A stretch of 64,000 nt of DNA from Rhynchonema sp. JSB1_4 (taxonomy: Eukaryota > Nematoda > Chromadorea > Monhysterida > Xyalidae): contig JASAMV010004178.1 in assembly GCA_030248065.1 (NCBI GenBank), positions 1-64,000 on the forward strand, written 5' to 3'. This document shows, one piece after another, positions 1 through 11,500 of the stretch. Every line of letters starts with the position of its first letter. Within the stretch, counting starts at the first letter, position 1. The notes beneath the pieces are model-generated. The model saw nothing but the letters and a program-made list of their open reading frames with translations, had not been told where the DNA came from and searched no databases. The position numbers were made by a program, and so were the translations under genes.

Positions 1-395
1 ATGTGGTCCTTCGTTCAGTTACGTATTGCTTTCGAAATAGGTTTAGCTAACAAAATGAGGGGTTTCGGCGACGCTTTTTATAGTGGCCGATGCCTTTGTA
101 TCACTTCAAACATGAAAACACAAAATTCTGAACAACAAAAGTTGCGCTCATGGTAAAAATCCGGTTCGTTCCAACGTTGAATGTTTCACTGAGAGTGAGA
201 GGCGGACAGAACCTGTTTGTTCCTGCGACAAAGAGACAGACCTATCCTATCATACAAAGTTCATAATTGTTTTTTGTTTTGGTATTTGATCCCTCTTTTT
301 TTCAGGTGAGAAGTACACCAACACACCGGTTTTTGTCCAAAAAGGCATTTTAGGTCTAAAAATAAGTTTTTAGGGCTAAAAAAGGCAAACTCGGT
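1..395. other. No gene recognised at left edge
   Basis: No splice-linked coding exon or repeat boundary could be supported here. It is ordinary mixed-composition DNA, possibly the end of a gene or intron lying to the left. Confidence 0.4.
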
Positions 396-512
396 TTTAC
401 TGTCGGTGTCGGTCATTTTTTCACTGTCGGTGTCGGTGTCGGCGTGCTTTTTCGCCGGTGTCGGTACTTTCCAAAAAAGTGTCGGTGTCGGTGTCGGTGT
501 CGGTCTACATGA
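396..512. repeat. GTCGGT hexanucleotide tandem repeat
   Basis: The unit GTCGGT (TGTCGG in register) is repeated, with interruptions around 440-475. The long minus-strand His/Arg-rich reading frame across it is only a product of the hexamer. Confidence 0.85.
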
Positions 513-564
513 CCGACGCCAATCCCTATTTGCCTAAATGGCATTTTTAGCTTGGGCGTATTTT

Positions 565-1000
565 TCCGCAAAATATATTTTTGGGAAAAAAACCGTTTCT
601 TTTTCCGGAAAAAAAACCGTTTTTTTTCCAAATATTTTTCCAGTACTTAAGGATACCCATGGTCCAAAAACGCTTATTTTGGAGAAAATGTTGTCTGGAA
701 ATGGCCTGAAACAGGCTAAAAATGCACCTGGAGATTAAAAAGTGCTCATTTTGAACTGTTTAGCACCGATTTACATTGGTTTTGACAACATCCTTTCGCA
801 ACATTTGAAAATATTTCGGAAATTTTTGGAAAAAAAAACGGTTTTTTTCCAAAAGTTGCCACTTGGAAAAATTTCCGGAAAAATAAAAACGTATTTTTCT
901 GGGCCTCGGAAAAAAAACGGTTTTTTTTCGGTTTTTTCCGAAAAAAAAACGGTTTTTTTCCGGCCCGCAAGTATAAACCTACCTACTGTACCGGCCGAGC
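565..1000. repeat. CCGGAAAAAACGG-rich repeat, copy 1
   Basis: Short inverted blocks of the type CCGGAAAAAAAACGG and CCGTTTTTTTTCC alternate with AT-rich spacer. Related sequence lies at 5965-6390 and 9148-9420; those two copies also share the phrase CTATGTTGCAA followed by a run ending GGCTAAAAC or GCCTAAAAC. This looks like a dispersed non-coding repeat. The Lys/Phe-rich reading frames on both strands are artefacts of the homopolymers. Confidence 0.6.
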
Positions 1001-1157
1001 TAGGGGGGAACAAAATTTTTTATGTCTAAATTTAGATTAAAATGTACTCTAAAACCCTCAAAATTTTTCGATTACTTGGAATGAAAAATATGGATTTTAT
1101 ACCATTTCGAGCCAACAATAGCAACCTACTGTACCAGCCGGGGGGCGGCGGTCTACC

Positions 1158-1592
1158 CAGTGTGGTGGCAGGCCAATCGACCCAAGATACCCTAGGGGGG
1201 GGGAAGGTTTCGGACTTACTCGAGATACCCCCAGAGGCTACCCAAGATACCCCTATGGTCCGTCAAAAGGCGAAAAAAGGCCGTTTTTTTGCATGCAATT
1301 TTACTGCAAAATTGGCCTAAAAATGGGTACTTTTTGACATTTTTGCCGAAAATTGGCCTAAAATGACCATTTTTGGGTGTTTGCGCGCGGAGCGCGCGAT
1401 TTTTGGGGGTCCCGAGGTCGAAAAACACCTATTTTTGCCTTTGAAAACCATAAATCTACTTACTCGAGATACCCTTTTGGGTCGGCTCGTGATAGTGACG
1501 CTTACCCCCCCCCATCCCCCCCCTAAGGGTTGACTCGAGGTAGAGATATCCCTTACGGGCCCGGATGCCCCGTCCCCCCAGCCACTACAGTG
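1158..1592. mobile_element. Non-autonomous hAT-type element (GATACC-word type)
   Basis: It starts CAGTGTGGTGGC and ends GCCACTACAGTG, an inverted pair. The 8 bp on each side are identical (GGTCTACC at 1150-1157 and 1593-1600), the duplication size expected of hAT insertions. Inside, words of the type ACCCAAGATACC or ACTCGAGATACC occur near both ends in the same direction. The core holds a GC palindrome (GCGCGCGGAGCGCGCG, about 1383-1398). There is no coding capacity. It is inserted in an older repeat carrying CTACTGTACC words. Confidence 0.85.
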
Positions 1593-1785
1593 GGTCTACC
1601 TACTGTACCAGGATGGCGCGTCATCTACCTACTGTACCTAGGGGGGACCCCCCACCCAGCCACACCATTGGTATTGTCTATCTGGCGACTTTTTCATGGA
1701 AAACAATGAAATTTCAACAAAAACCTTGATTCAAAAATCGCAAAAATTATGACAAAAATTGGGTTAAAATCTGAGCCAAAAATTG

Positions 1786-1921
1786 GGGCCGGGCCGGGCC
1801 GCCCGGGCCGGAGGTTTGGGGTTCGGGCCGGGCCCGTCCGGAGATTTGGGGATTCTGGTCGGGCCGGGCCGGTCCGGGCCGGAGATTTGGGGGCTCGGGC
1901 CGGGCCGAGCCGGCCAAACCC
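1786..1921. repeat. GGGCCGGGCC minisatellite
   Basis: About three to four imperfect units of 40-45 bp combine GGGCCGGGCC with CCGGAGATTTGGGG. Long overlapping frames on both strands here (Pro/Gly/Arg-rich) follow from the composition and are not called as genes. Confidence 0.7.
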
Positions 1922-2049
1922 GGCCCGATTGCGACCTCTGTACAGTAGGTATCCCCCCCGATTTTCACCCCGGTACAGTAGGTATCCCCCCCCCGATTTT
2001 GCCCCAAAAGTGCCAATTTTTGACCAAAATGGCCGAAATTAGTGCAAAA

Positions 2050-2471
2050 CAGTGTAGTTCCTGGGGGGGGGGGGGGGAGGGGGGGACCCCCCCCCCCTCG
2101 GGTACGTCTGTTCCCCCTCCGAGGTACGCCTGCCCCACTGTTCCCCTCCCTCCGGGTACGTCTGCTCCCCCAATTTTTTCCTAAAATGGGCAAATTTAGG
2201 CCTAAAATAGGCATTTTTAGGCATAAAATGAGTGATTTTTAGGTCAATGTCGTCAAAAATCGCCAAAATACCCTTTTTATAGGGGATTTTTCGTAAAAGA
2301 ACGCAAAAATAGTCCAAATTTTCCCCCTCAAAAACAGACTTTTTTCCGTACCCCCCCCCCCCCAACTTGGGCCCTCCCCCCCCCCCCCCCCCCCCAGGTA
2401 GGTACGTCTGGACCCCCTCCGAAAATAGTGGAGGGTACGTCTGTGCCCCCTCCGGACCAGGAACTACACTG
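2050..2471. mobile_element. Non-autonomous hAT-type element (GGTACGTCTG-word type)
   Basis: Terminal inverted repeats are CAGTGTAGTTCCTGG and CCAGGAACTACACTG. Flanking 8-mers are identical, GTGCAAAA at 2042-2049 and 2472-2479. The word GGTACGTCTG (one variant GGTACGCCTG) occurs three times near the left end and twice near the right end, all in the same direction. Long G and C tracts lie just inside the ends. It has no coding capacity. Confidence 0.88.
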
Positions 2472-2579
2472 GTGCAAAATCAGTGGATTTTACCTCAAAT
2501 TACCCGAAATTCGCGCGCTACGCGCGCAAATACTACGTTTTCACACGATTCCACCCAGAATAAACACATAAAAAATGTT

Positions 2580-2749
2580 CACCCCAAAACCTAACCCCCC
2601 CCCCCAACCCCCCCCCAAACCCCCCCCTAGGTACATAACCCCCCCCAGGCCATCGGCTCTGGTACAGTAGGTATCCCCCCCTCTCCGAGCGCGGTACAGT
2701 AGGTATCCCCCCCTCCAGAGTACCTCCAACACTGGTCTGCACCGACAGC
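2580..2749. repeat. C-tract block with GTACAGTAGGTA words
   Basis: Runs of C alternate with the word GGTACAGTAGGTATCCCC (about 2660 and 2697). The same word occurs at 1938-1990, and its complement at 975-990, 1125-1140 and 1600-1640. These are probably pieces of an older, broken element of the same general style as its neighbours. Confidence 0.5.
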
Positions 2750-2896
2750 CAGTGTAGTACTTGGTCAGGGTTTTGACGATAGATAGATTGGGATGGGACC
2801 CGAAATGTGTTGACGATAGATAGATGACCCAAGTCCGAAATCTGGGGGTCGACCCAGACTTGTTGACGATAGATAGATGGTGGGGGGTCGCCAAGC
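2750..2896 (-). mobile_element. End fragment of GATAGATAGAT-word element
   Basis: It begins CAGTGTAGTACTTGG and carries three TTGACGATAGATAGAT words. It is the reverse complement of 3538-3672, the right end of the intact element at 3199-3672. So it is a second, truncated copy in the opposite orientation, cut by the element that starts at 2897. Confidence 0.7.
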
Positions 2897-3195
2897 CAGT
2901 GTAGTTCCTGGTCCGGAGGGGGAGATAGCGGACCCTCCGTTTTTTTCGGAGGGGGAGATAGTGTACCCCCGAGGGGGGGGAAGGGGGAAGACCCAAATTC
3001 GGGAAAAAGTCACTTTTTGAGGTAGAAATTTTTGGTATAAAAATGCCCATTTTAGGCCTAAAAATGCCTATTTTAGGCAAAAATTGGGGGAGATAGTGTA
3101 CCCGGAGGGGAGATAGGGGGATAGTGTACCACCTGAGGGGGAGATAGCGTACCCGAGGGGGGGAGGGGACCCCCCTCCCCCCAGGAACTACACTG
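2897..3195. mobile_element. Non-autonomous element (GAGATAGTGTACC-word type)
   Basis: Ends are CAGTGTAGTTCCTGG and CCAGGAACTACACTG. The word GGGGGAGATAGTGTACCC, with variants, occurs near both ends in the same direction. The flanks do not show an abutting 8-bp duplication, but GGGGTCGCCAA occurs just left of the element and again just right of it once the later insertion at 3199-3672 is discounted. Confidence 0.65.
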
Positions 3196-3198
3196 GGG

Positions 3199-3672
3199 CA
3201 GGGTAGTACTTGGGGGGGGTGGGGGGGGGGGTCCCCCCCAAATTCATCTATCTATCGTCAACACTTTTTGATTTCATCTATCTATCGTCAACACATATGG
3301 GCAAATCTATCTATCGTCAACAAATTTTGGGAACAATCTATCTATCGTCAACACATTTCGAACCCAAAATTGACATTTTTGCCTCAAAATGGCTCAAAAT
3401 CGGTATTTTTCACCACAAATAGGCAAAAATCGCGCGCTACGCGCGGATTTAGTACATCTATACACATTTTCATTAATATTTACACATTATTACCTACTTA
3501 ATGCACTATACTATACCTTGATTTTTGCCGACCCCCCCCCCACCATCTATCTATCGTCAACAAGTTTGGGTTGACCCCCCCCAGATTTCGGACTTGGGTC
3601 ATCTTATCTATCGTCAACACATTTCGGGTCCCAATCTATCTATCGTCAACACCCTGACCAAGTACTACACTG
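3199..3672. mobile_element. Non-autonomous hAT-type element (ATCTATCTATCGTCAACA-word type)
   Basis: Ends are CAGGGTAGTACTTGG and CCAAGTACTACACTG. Flanking 8-mers are identical, CACTGGGG at 3191-3198 and 3673-3680. It is therefore inserted exactly in the right tip of the element at 2897-3195. The 18-bp word ATCTATCTATCGTCAACA occurs four times on the left and three times on the right (one shortened), always in the same direction. The core holds a GC palindrome near 3430-3448. Confidence 0.88.
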
Positions 3673-3680
3673 CACTGGGG

Positions 3681-4246
3681 GTCGCCAAAAACCAAGGTAT
3701 AGTATAGTGTACTAAGTAGATAATAATGTGTATGTAAAAGGAGTGTATAGCAGTGTTTTATTTAGCAATTTTTATAATAATAGAGTAGTATAAAGCTGCA
3801 TATATAGTTTCGGACCCTTTCACGAGACTATATATGTCATAAATAATTTCATATAATAATATATTTCATAAATACTAACGAAAATGCACTTAAATGTACT
3901 TTTTGCCTATCGTATTGTCGGAAATAGAACCCGGGGGTCTATTCTTTCACTGGGGTCATTTTGGGGGGTTCAATTTATGGGGGGGGGGTCAAATTTCAAA
4001 TTTTATTTGCAAGCTCACGCAAAGACCTACAACGAGATCCGGAAAACACCTGAAAAATAAACGAGTGTACGTAACACAATGATAATCATGAATGAACAAA
4101 CGACAAAACGTACCAGAGAAATTTTAAACCAACCAAAAACAGCAACGACAGGCGAAAATCAGTGATCAATGGCGCACACGAGATGAAAACAGGCGATACC
4201 AAAAACCAACGATTACCTGAAAGCAGCAACTCAGTGACTGAGGAGA
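3681..4246. other. No gene recognised
   Basis: AT-rich DNA with one G tract near 3985. No exon with matching splice sites was seen. Confidence 0.4.
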
Positions 4247-4910
4247 TCAGTCAACGACGGCTGAGAATTTTGTTGAAATATGGCGAGAAACTACGTCTCG
4301 ACCATGTGAGTTTAGTTTAGATTTAAAGGCCGCAATTGAGGCAGCGGAGACGACGTCCTCTGGGAGCCTGTTCCAGAGGTCCACAACGCGATAAGCCCAA
4401 TACCCGGACAAGTCCGGACCCGCGCCATGAACTCGACACAAACTGTGGGAGTGCCCTCGGGTTGGGCGGTCGGTGTCACGCGGTGGAAAGAATGATTTCT
4501 TGGTTACCCCAGGTATGAGACCACGAACGACTTTGTACACGAGCACAAGATCGTTCACGGTCCGGCGATAAATTAGGGGGTCCAAATTTAGTGCATGCAA
4601 ACGCTGTTGGTAAGACAGTGTCTGCATGCCTGGTAAATAATAAGTGAACCTACGTTGAATTTTTTCAACGTTTTTAGCCAAAGTGACATTTTGAGGGGAC
4701 CAAATGGACATGGAAAATTCCAGTAATGGACGAACATAGGCCAAGTAGAGTTTGCGGAGAAAGTCGCGATTACTACTGTGGAAGTTACGGCGGATGGTCT
4801 TTTCCATTCTACTGGCGTCGGCCACAATTTTACCAATGTGTGACTCAAATTTTAAGTTTTGTTGGTCAATTATGACACCCAGGTCCCGGACATGGGGAGG
4901 TGAAACAATC
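4247..4910 (-). mobile_element. Non-LTR retrotransposon (LINE) 3' fragment, RT C-terminal region
   Basis: The frame reads minus from about 4910 to the stop at 4247. It begins with RDLGVIID, a form common just downstream of the polymerase domain in CR1/jockey-like LINEs. It continues with YVRPLLEFSMSIWSP, then the typical tail pattern RGHSHSLCR, then WNRLPEDVVSAAS and FKSKL. The catalytic YADD region is absent. Upstream the frame meets stops at about 4928, so this is a 5'-truncated copy. It lies 0.7 kb before the first TspO-like gene and has no visible link to it. Confidence 0.85.
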
Positions 4911-4914
4911 TGCT

Positions 4915-5575
4915 CAATTATTGGGGGTTATATTTTTCATTTGGCCCCCCGACGAAAAAAATCATTGTTAATAATGCCCATAAAAATGGCTTGTTTTCGG
5001 TATTTTCTACCTTTAACAGCGTCGATTATGCTTAAAAAGCTGTATTCTGTTGTGTACGCAAGCTTAAACAACGTTTGACACAACAACACAGCCCTACCAT
5101 ACCACTAATCTGTGGTACGGTGAAAGTTGGGGGTGGGGTTCTATTAATGGGGGGTCAATTAATGGGGGGTTCTATTTTTGATTTCGAGCCATTTAGGGGG
5201 GGTTCAATTAATGGGGGGTTCTATTTCCGACAATGCGGTATTTGGGGTGAAAAATACCGATTTTGAGCCATTTTGAGTCAAAAATGTCAATTTTGGGTTC
5301 GAAATGTGTTGACGATAGATAGAGACTATGACTAAGTACAGCTGGATTCCGTTTAATCCGTTTTATTTTCCAGTCCATAATAGTCTTCCCCCCAGCACGC
5401 AAAAATCTGTTTAATCCGTTTATTTATAATCAGTCTTCCCCTTCCCGGCACGTTCTGATTTCTTTACCCTCTGCCTTGCCTCTCCCTTAGAATTCTGAGA
5501 GTCTGACGATCTGCGAATCTGACAAAACAAGAAGATGTTCTTCTTTTGTCAGATTTAAAACGAGTTCTCGATAAA
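4915..5575. other. G-tract repeats and presumed 5' flank of first TspO-like gene
   Basis: At 5120-5230 the phrase GGGGGGTTCTATT or GGGGGGTTCAATTAATGG recurs. A single TGTTGACGATAGATAGA word lies at about 5308. From about 5330 to 5575 the DNA is unique and is probably the upstream region and 5' UTR of the gene starting at 5576. No TATA or other promoter motif can be defended. Confidence 0.4.
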
Positions 5576-8500
5576 ATGGACGAGAAAACGAAAGCAATTG
5601 CATTTGTGACATTGGTGCCGGGTGCTGCGTGTGTGGTTGGTTATGGCTGCTATCTCAACAACGCGAATGGCATCCGAGATTTTTATCGGGTTCGTTTTCG
5701 TTTCTGACCATACAACGTTGTTCATTCACTCACTTGTTTTTTCGTCACCGTACCAATTCCGTTGCCGATTACCCTGTCATGTTTCAGAACGCAAAGAAGC
5801 CAAAGTGGTCGCTTGAAGACACGCCGATGACACATGCTCTGAAATTTGCGTGCATGACATCGCTGGGCGTTGCGGCCTATCGAATCGTTCGAAAAAGCGG
5901 TGAGTTTTGTATGCTCATGTTTATTATCTCCAACAGCCAGCCTCGGTTATAGTGCTCACCGTGAGAAAAAAAACCTTCTTTTCTTGGTAAAAAACGGGAA
6001 AACCGTTTTTTTCGGAGCCCGATAAATTTCCAAAATAAATTACTAGAAAAATGACCCGTAATTTATTTTTTCTTAGAGAAATGTGATTTTTTGGTCTAAA
6101 ATGGTGAAAATTTTTTTGAGGGTCTGAAACTATGTTGCAAGATCCTATAACAAGAGGCTAAAACGAAAACAAGTGAAAATAAGGGTCTTCCGGGCCGAAA
6201 ATATACATACACGCGGCGCTTGTTTTGCAATAAACAAGCCAAAAACTGCCTAAATGACTAAATGTAGGTGTTTCGCCCTTCGGAATTCCTTAAGTAATAC
6301 GTTCTGGTAATTTACATGAAAAATACTGTTTTTTCCAAAAGAAAAAGGGTTTTTTTCAAAAGTATAAATTACTGGCTGACCCACTGGGCACTATAGCCTA
6401 GCCTCTGTGTACAGCTGAAAACAGGGATCTGGCGGGACGGATAGAGTACCCTCTGCTGGGACCGTACTGTCGGTATTGGAACTAGAAGCCCCACATGAAT
6501 GGAAGCCTCCTAAGGGACCTCAACAAAAGAATAGAAGCCCTCAATGAATAGGAGCACTGCAGTGGCTCTGAGATGCGGTGGATTCCTCCCTTAGGGGGTT
6601 TCTATCTCGAATCAACCCTTAGGGGGACGTAATTGGCCACCCCACTTCCCCCTCCACCCCTGGCTGGCCAATTACGTCCGAGGCAGACAGGCCAAAACGC
6701 TCTTCCGCGGGGTCCTGTCGTCCACCTGCATCGTGCGCAGTGGGGTCCCACAAGGCTCAGTACTGTCTCCATGCCTCTTCAACTTTTACGTCCGCGACAT
6801 CCCCACCCCTCCGCCGTTCATCAAAGTCGTGTCCTACGCAGACGACTTCACTGTGCTAGCCAGCGGCAACGACCTTGAAGCGGTGTCCGCCCCACTCAAC
6901 GACTACATCCAACATCTCTGCGGCTTCTTCGCCGGATGCGGCCTCTCAGTCTCCGAAACCAAGTCCACGTCCACAGTGTTGACATCAGGCCGCAAACCCG
7001 CGGTCAAATCCTTCACTCCACCCATATACATCAACGGCACACGGCTTCCCAGCGACTCCTACCCGAAAATTCTGGGTGTCGTATTCGACCCAGCCATCAG
7101 ATTCGAACGCCATTGCGAGTCAATTCGGTCGCGGGTACAATCGCGCAACTCGATCCTGAAGGCGCTGGCAGGCACTAGCTGGGGACAAAGCAAGGAGACC
7201 CTCAATGTCACCTTCAATGCCATCAGCAAGTCTATAATAAACTACGCTGCGCCGGTATGGAAACCAACCGCGAACAAGAAGGGCATTGACCGCATCCAGC
7301 CAGCCCAAAATGCCGCGTTGAGGGTCATTTCCGGCTGTCATCTGATGTCAAATACAGACCACCTTCACCAAGAGTGCAAGCAGCTGACTGTCAACCGCCA
7401 TCTCGACATGGTCAGCGCGCAATTCCTGGCAGCAGCGCAACTTCGTGAACATCCCTGCCACGATACGACATCCGACCCTCACACGAAAGCCAAACGTCGA
7501 CCTACTCTTCAGTCCAAATTCGCGGAAGTTGTACAACGCAACACCGTAATGACGAAGAAGAAGTACGACTACGGCAAAACGCTGAAAGCGATCCACACCG
7601 ACTTCGTCTCCCAGGACAAGGCGGCACTCAGCGTCAATCGGGTCCTGGGCTACAAACCACCCGAAATCTACCAAGTAGAAGAGTCGCTGGATCGGCGTAC
7701 AAGATGCACCCTGGCGCAATTACGCAGTGGGCACTGCCGCATGCTGAACTCATATCGCAATCGCATCGACCCAAACATACAAAACGTGTGCCCTCGATGC
7801 TGCACCGAGCCTGACACGGTCGAACATCTGTTTCGGTGCAAAAGCCGACCCGTATCCACGAGCCCAATCGATCTGTGGCGTAACCCGATCAAATGCGCAG
7901 AAGATCTGTCGGACATCTTCAGTCAACAATGAGCCCAGTGATGTGGTTGGGGGGGGGGGGATGGGGGGGGTATTACCCCCCCAACTGCTAGGTAGCTTTC
8001 TTGCTCCGAAACCCATACACCCCCCAAACTGGCTAGCTAGCTTTCTTGCTCCGGTCATCAAGTAAGAAAAGTGTTGATTTTAGTGCCAAAATGACCATTT
8101 TATGGGCCAAAATGGTCAAATTCGTTCAAATTTTCTCACACGTGCACAAAAATACGCATTTTAAGGCTTATTTTAGCATAATTTCGACCAAATTTTATAC
8201 CCCTGTTTTTGACTTCTGGACCAATACCCCCCCCAAATCGGGGTACCCGGCTAGCTAGCTAGCTTTCTTGTGCCGGACCCCTCCAGCTAGCTAGCTTTCT
8301 TGCTCGGACCAACTACATCACTGAATGAGACCACGACAATCGGACGTTGGCAAATAATCAATCAACCCTTAGGGGGGATGGGGACACCAGTGGAGTCGTT
8401 GGGGGGAAGGGGGTTACCCCAAGTATCCGGTATCCGGTATCTTGATTTTTTCACGCAGGGGTATCCGGTATCCTGACTTTTCTTCAAGGGTATCCTACGC

Positions 8501-11500
8501 TAAAGTTTTTCCGAAAACCGTAAAAAGCGCTCATTTTTACCTCCAAAATGCTCAAAATCGCTTGCTGGCGCAAGCATAACCCCAAAAATGACCATCTTCG
8601 TGCGTTCAACACCAATTTTGCTCAATTTTCCTCTAAAAAGATTGACCTTTTTTGAACGACCCCCTAGGTATCCGAGATTTTTTATTTTGGGTATCCGGTA
8701 TCCGAAAATTTTGGATTTTGGGCATCCGGTATCCTGACTTTTTAATTTCCCAACGACACCACTGGGGGACACTGTAGTGGCTGGGAGGATGGGGATTCCC
8801 CCCTGGGGTAGGTACCTTTTGCAACCACCCCTTGGGGGGAGGGTAGGTTGCCACCATCCCGGAGGCACCTTGCAACCATCAATTGATGGTTTCATGGGCA
8901 AAAATGGATGTTTTTCGATCTTAAAACCGCAATAGACCTCCATATGATAGCTATTTTCGGCAAATTTTGGTCCAAAATGCAAAAAATTCCACTTTTTGCC
9001 AATTTTGCAGTATAATGCATGCAAAAAACACCCTTTTTCGGATCTTAGAGCAGGGGTAGAGGGTCCGAAATTATAATCTTGCTCACATTGATAAGAACTA
9101 AATGAAACATTGCTACACACTCCTTTTGTACCTTTATTGTGACTAACTGAAAAACCGTTTTATTTCCGGAAAAAGCCGTTTTTTCCGGAACCCGGTAATT
9201 TTCGAAAATAAATTACCCGAAAAAATTACCGGCAATTTAATTTTCCGAGAAAGTGTGTTTTTAGTCTAAAAATGGCGAAAAGGTTTTTTGAGGCTTCGAA
9301 CCTATGTTGCAACATTGTTTAAAAAAGGCCTAAAACAGCTGAAGGCTATCCTTTTTTGTGCCCGGCTTTTTTTGCTTAATTCCGTGAAAAGTCCTTTTAG
9401 TCCGCCGCAACTATAGGGATGCGAGAGCATTGTGTGACTGTTGTATTTAGCAAATTGTTGAAAAAATTAATTTGGAGTCCTGTCTACGCCTAGGTTTCGC
9501 GGGGTATTCGAGACCATCGGCGTGACGTTGTGCCCCCCGCTCGTCAGCCGAATAGCACAATCGCCATGTGAAACTCACTTAGTAAAAATGATAAATTTTA
9601 AAAGAAAAAATTGTCTTTTTAGAGAAAAAAAAATTTAAGAAATTAATAAATTGTAAATTGTATTACTGTTGCAATGTCGATAAGTAATATGAGTAAAACA
9701 TAATGCTGTTTATGACAAAACTGGGTGTTTTCTAAAAAACGGGGAGTCACAATTACCCAGTTTAGATAGCTGTGGTGAGTTTTTTAATTATGTGTTTATG
9801 AATTAGTTTTTTGTTAAGTAGGTTGTATTTCCATAATTGTTTTCTATATCTGGTTAGATAGTGTAGTATGATGTTAATGATTGCTGGTTTTTTGAATCCT
9901 CTTTCCATAAGTTTCCTACACATGTGTGTAACAGCTTCTAGCCATTGTTCTTTAGTAGCGAGTAATCTGTTGAATCTGATACACTGTCCAGTGATCATAC
10001 CTTTGAGTAGTCTAGAATGTACGCATGAATCTGCATCAAAGTATTTGCTTATCCAAAATTTGAAGTGATTTGTTTTGTCATATAAGTGTATTTTTTGCGT
10101 TTTTGTTTCAATTGTTAGATCTAAGTAGTTAATAGTGTTGTTTGATGCTTCTTTATTGAGCTTAAGTTCTTTTGGGTAGATTTCTTTATGTATTTTATCA
10201 AAATTATAGTTTATGACTAACGTGTCATCTACATATCTAAATATTGGTGTGTCAACGTATATTCCTTTGTTTTTTTGCGAAAGAAATTTGAATTCTTCTG
10301 CGCTAAGGGTGAGGTCTGCAAGTAATGAAGATGCGTTGCCTCCCATTGGTATTCCTTTTATTTGATGCCAAATCATATTTCCCACAGAGATGTAAGATTG
10401 TGAAAGAACGGTGTTGATTAATTTCATAATGTTGGTTTTATGAAACGTAATATGTCGTTGTGATGTAAAAGTGTCATCACAGTAGAATATTTTGCTGTAA
10501 TTGTAATTGTATGGTACGGCTATACTTTGCTTTTGGTTATTACAAAGTAATGTGATTAGGAAATTCATTGCTTTAAGTATGGTGTCATGTTTTAGTTCTG
10601 TGTATCAAGTGCTGAAGTCGTATGAAGCTGCACTGTATATATGTCGATTGCTTAATTTATCGTGTATTGTTTTAGCGACATGGTAACTGTTATCCACCGA
10701 GATGTATAGTTTTTTGTTTGATCTGTGTTCTGATTTTTTAGTGTACGCTATAAAGTGATTTTTGAAGAATTTTAGAATGTATAGTAGTAGTTCGGCTAGT
10801 GGTTTAGTGGTTGCTTTACTTGCTCCTGATATTTCTCTGAATTTAATTGGGTTTTTGTGGAATTTGGGGATGCAATAAAGGTTTGGAATAGTTGGTTCGC
10901 TATTATATTTGAAATTTGGTATAAAGGTTTTTGTTATGCTTTCATGGTATTGTTTGAGTCCATCTATGGTGTAGTTGGATTGTACATATGTGGTGTTGTT
11001 TGTACCAATAAGACCAATTGTTTTTAGAATTGTTTCGATGTAGAAGGTTTTGCACATGAATCCATAACGTTCATTTCAAAGTAGCGCAGGCTCGTTGGCT
11101 TGGCTGGTTTGTTTGAAAGCGATGCATGAAGTTTGCAAACACAATCGCAACGCCGACAAAGTATGATCCTATATAATTTATCGATAAAGTGCACATGATA
11201 ATTTAAGCTTGCTGCAGGATGTTTTCCGTCATCTTGGGAGAGCAAATGAAGAAAAGCCCCTATTATACGTAGAAGCTCCCCATTAATAGAAGTCCCACTG
11301 ACGGACCCCAAAGGAAGATCGCCATATTTGGGGAATATGACGATGCCTAAGCCTGAAAGCAAACCCCTGAATTGGCCGTGCAGGATAATCGTCATGAGCG
11401 CCAAAGAACTGATTCCAAATACAAATCCAATGTTTCAGGTTTCGATGACGAACACACCCGCATGGCTCTGATGGCGTACACGGCAATTTATGCGAACTCA

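Noticed and set aside
1747..2365. Long overlapping frames on both strands (up to 155 codons)
   Set aside because: They cross the GGGCCG minisatellite and C tracts; Pro/Gly/Arg content follows from composition and no splice partners exist.
3240..3672. Regularly repeated ATCTATCTATCGTCAACA words looked at first like a CRISPR array
   Set aside because: Spacers are not of even length, the words contain simple tetranucleotide runs, the block is bounded by inverted ends with an 8-bp duplication, and the DNA is animal.
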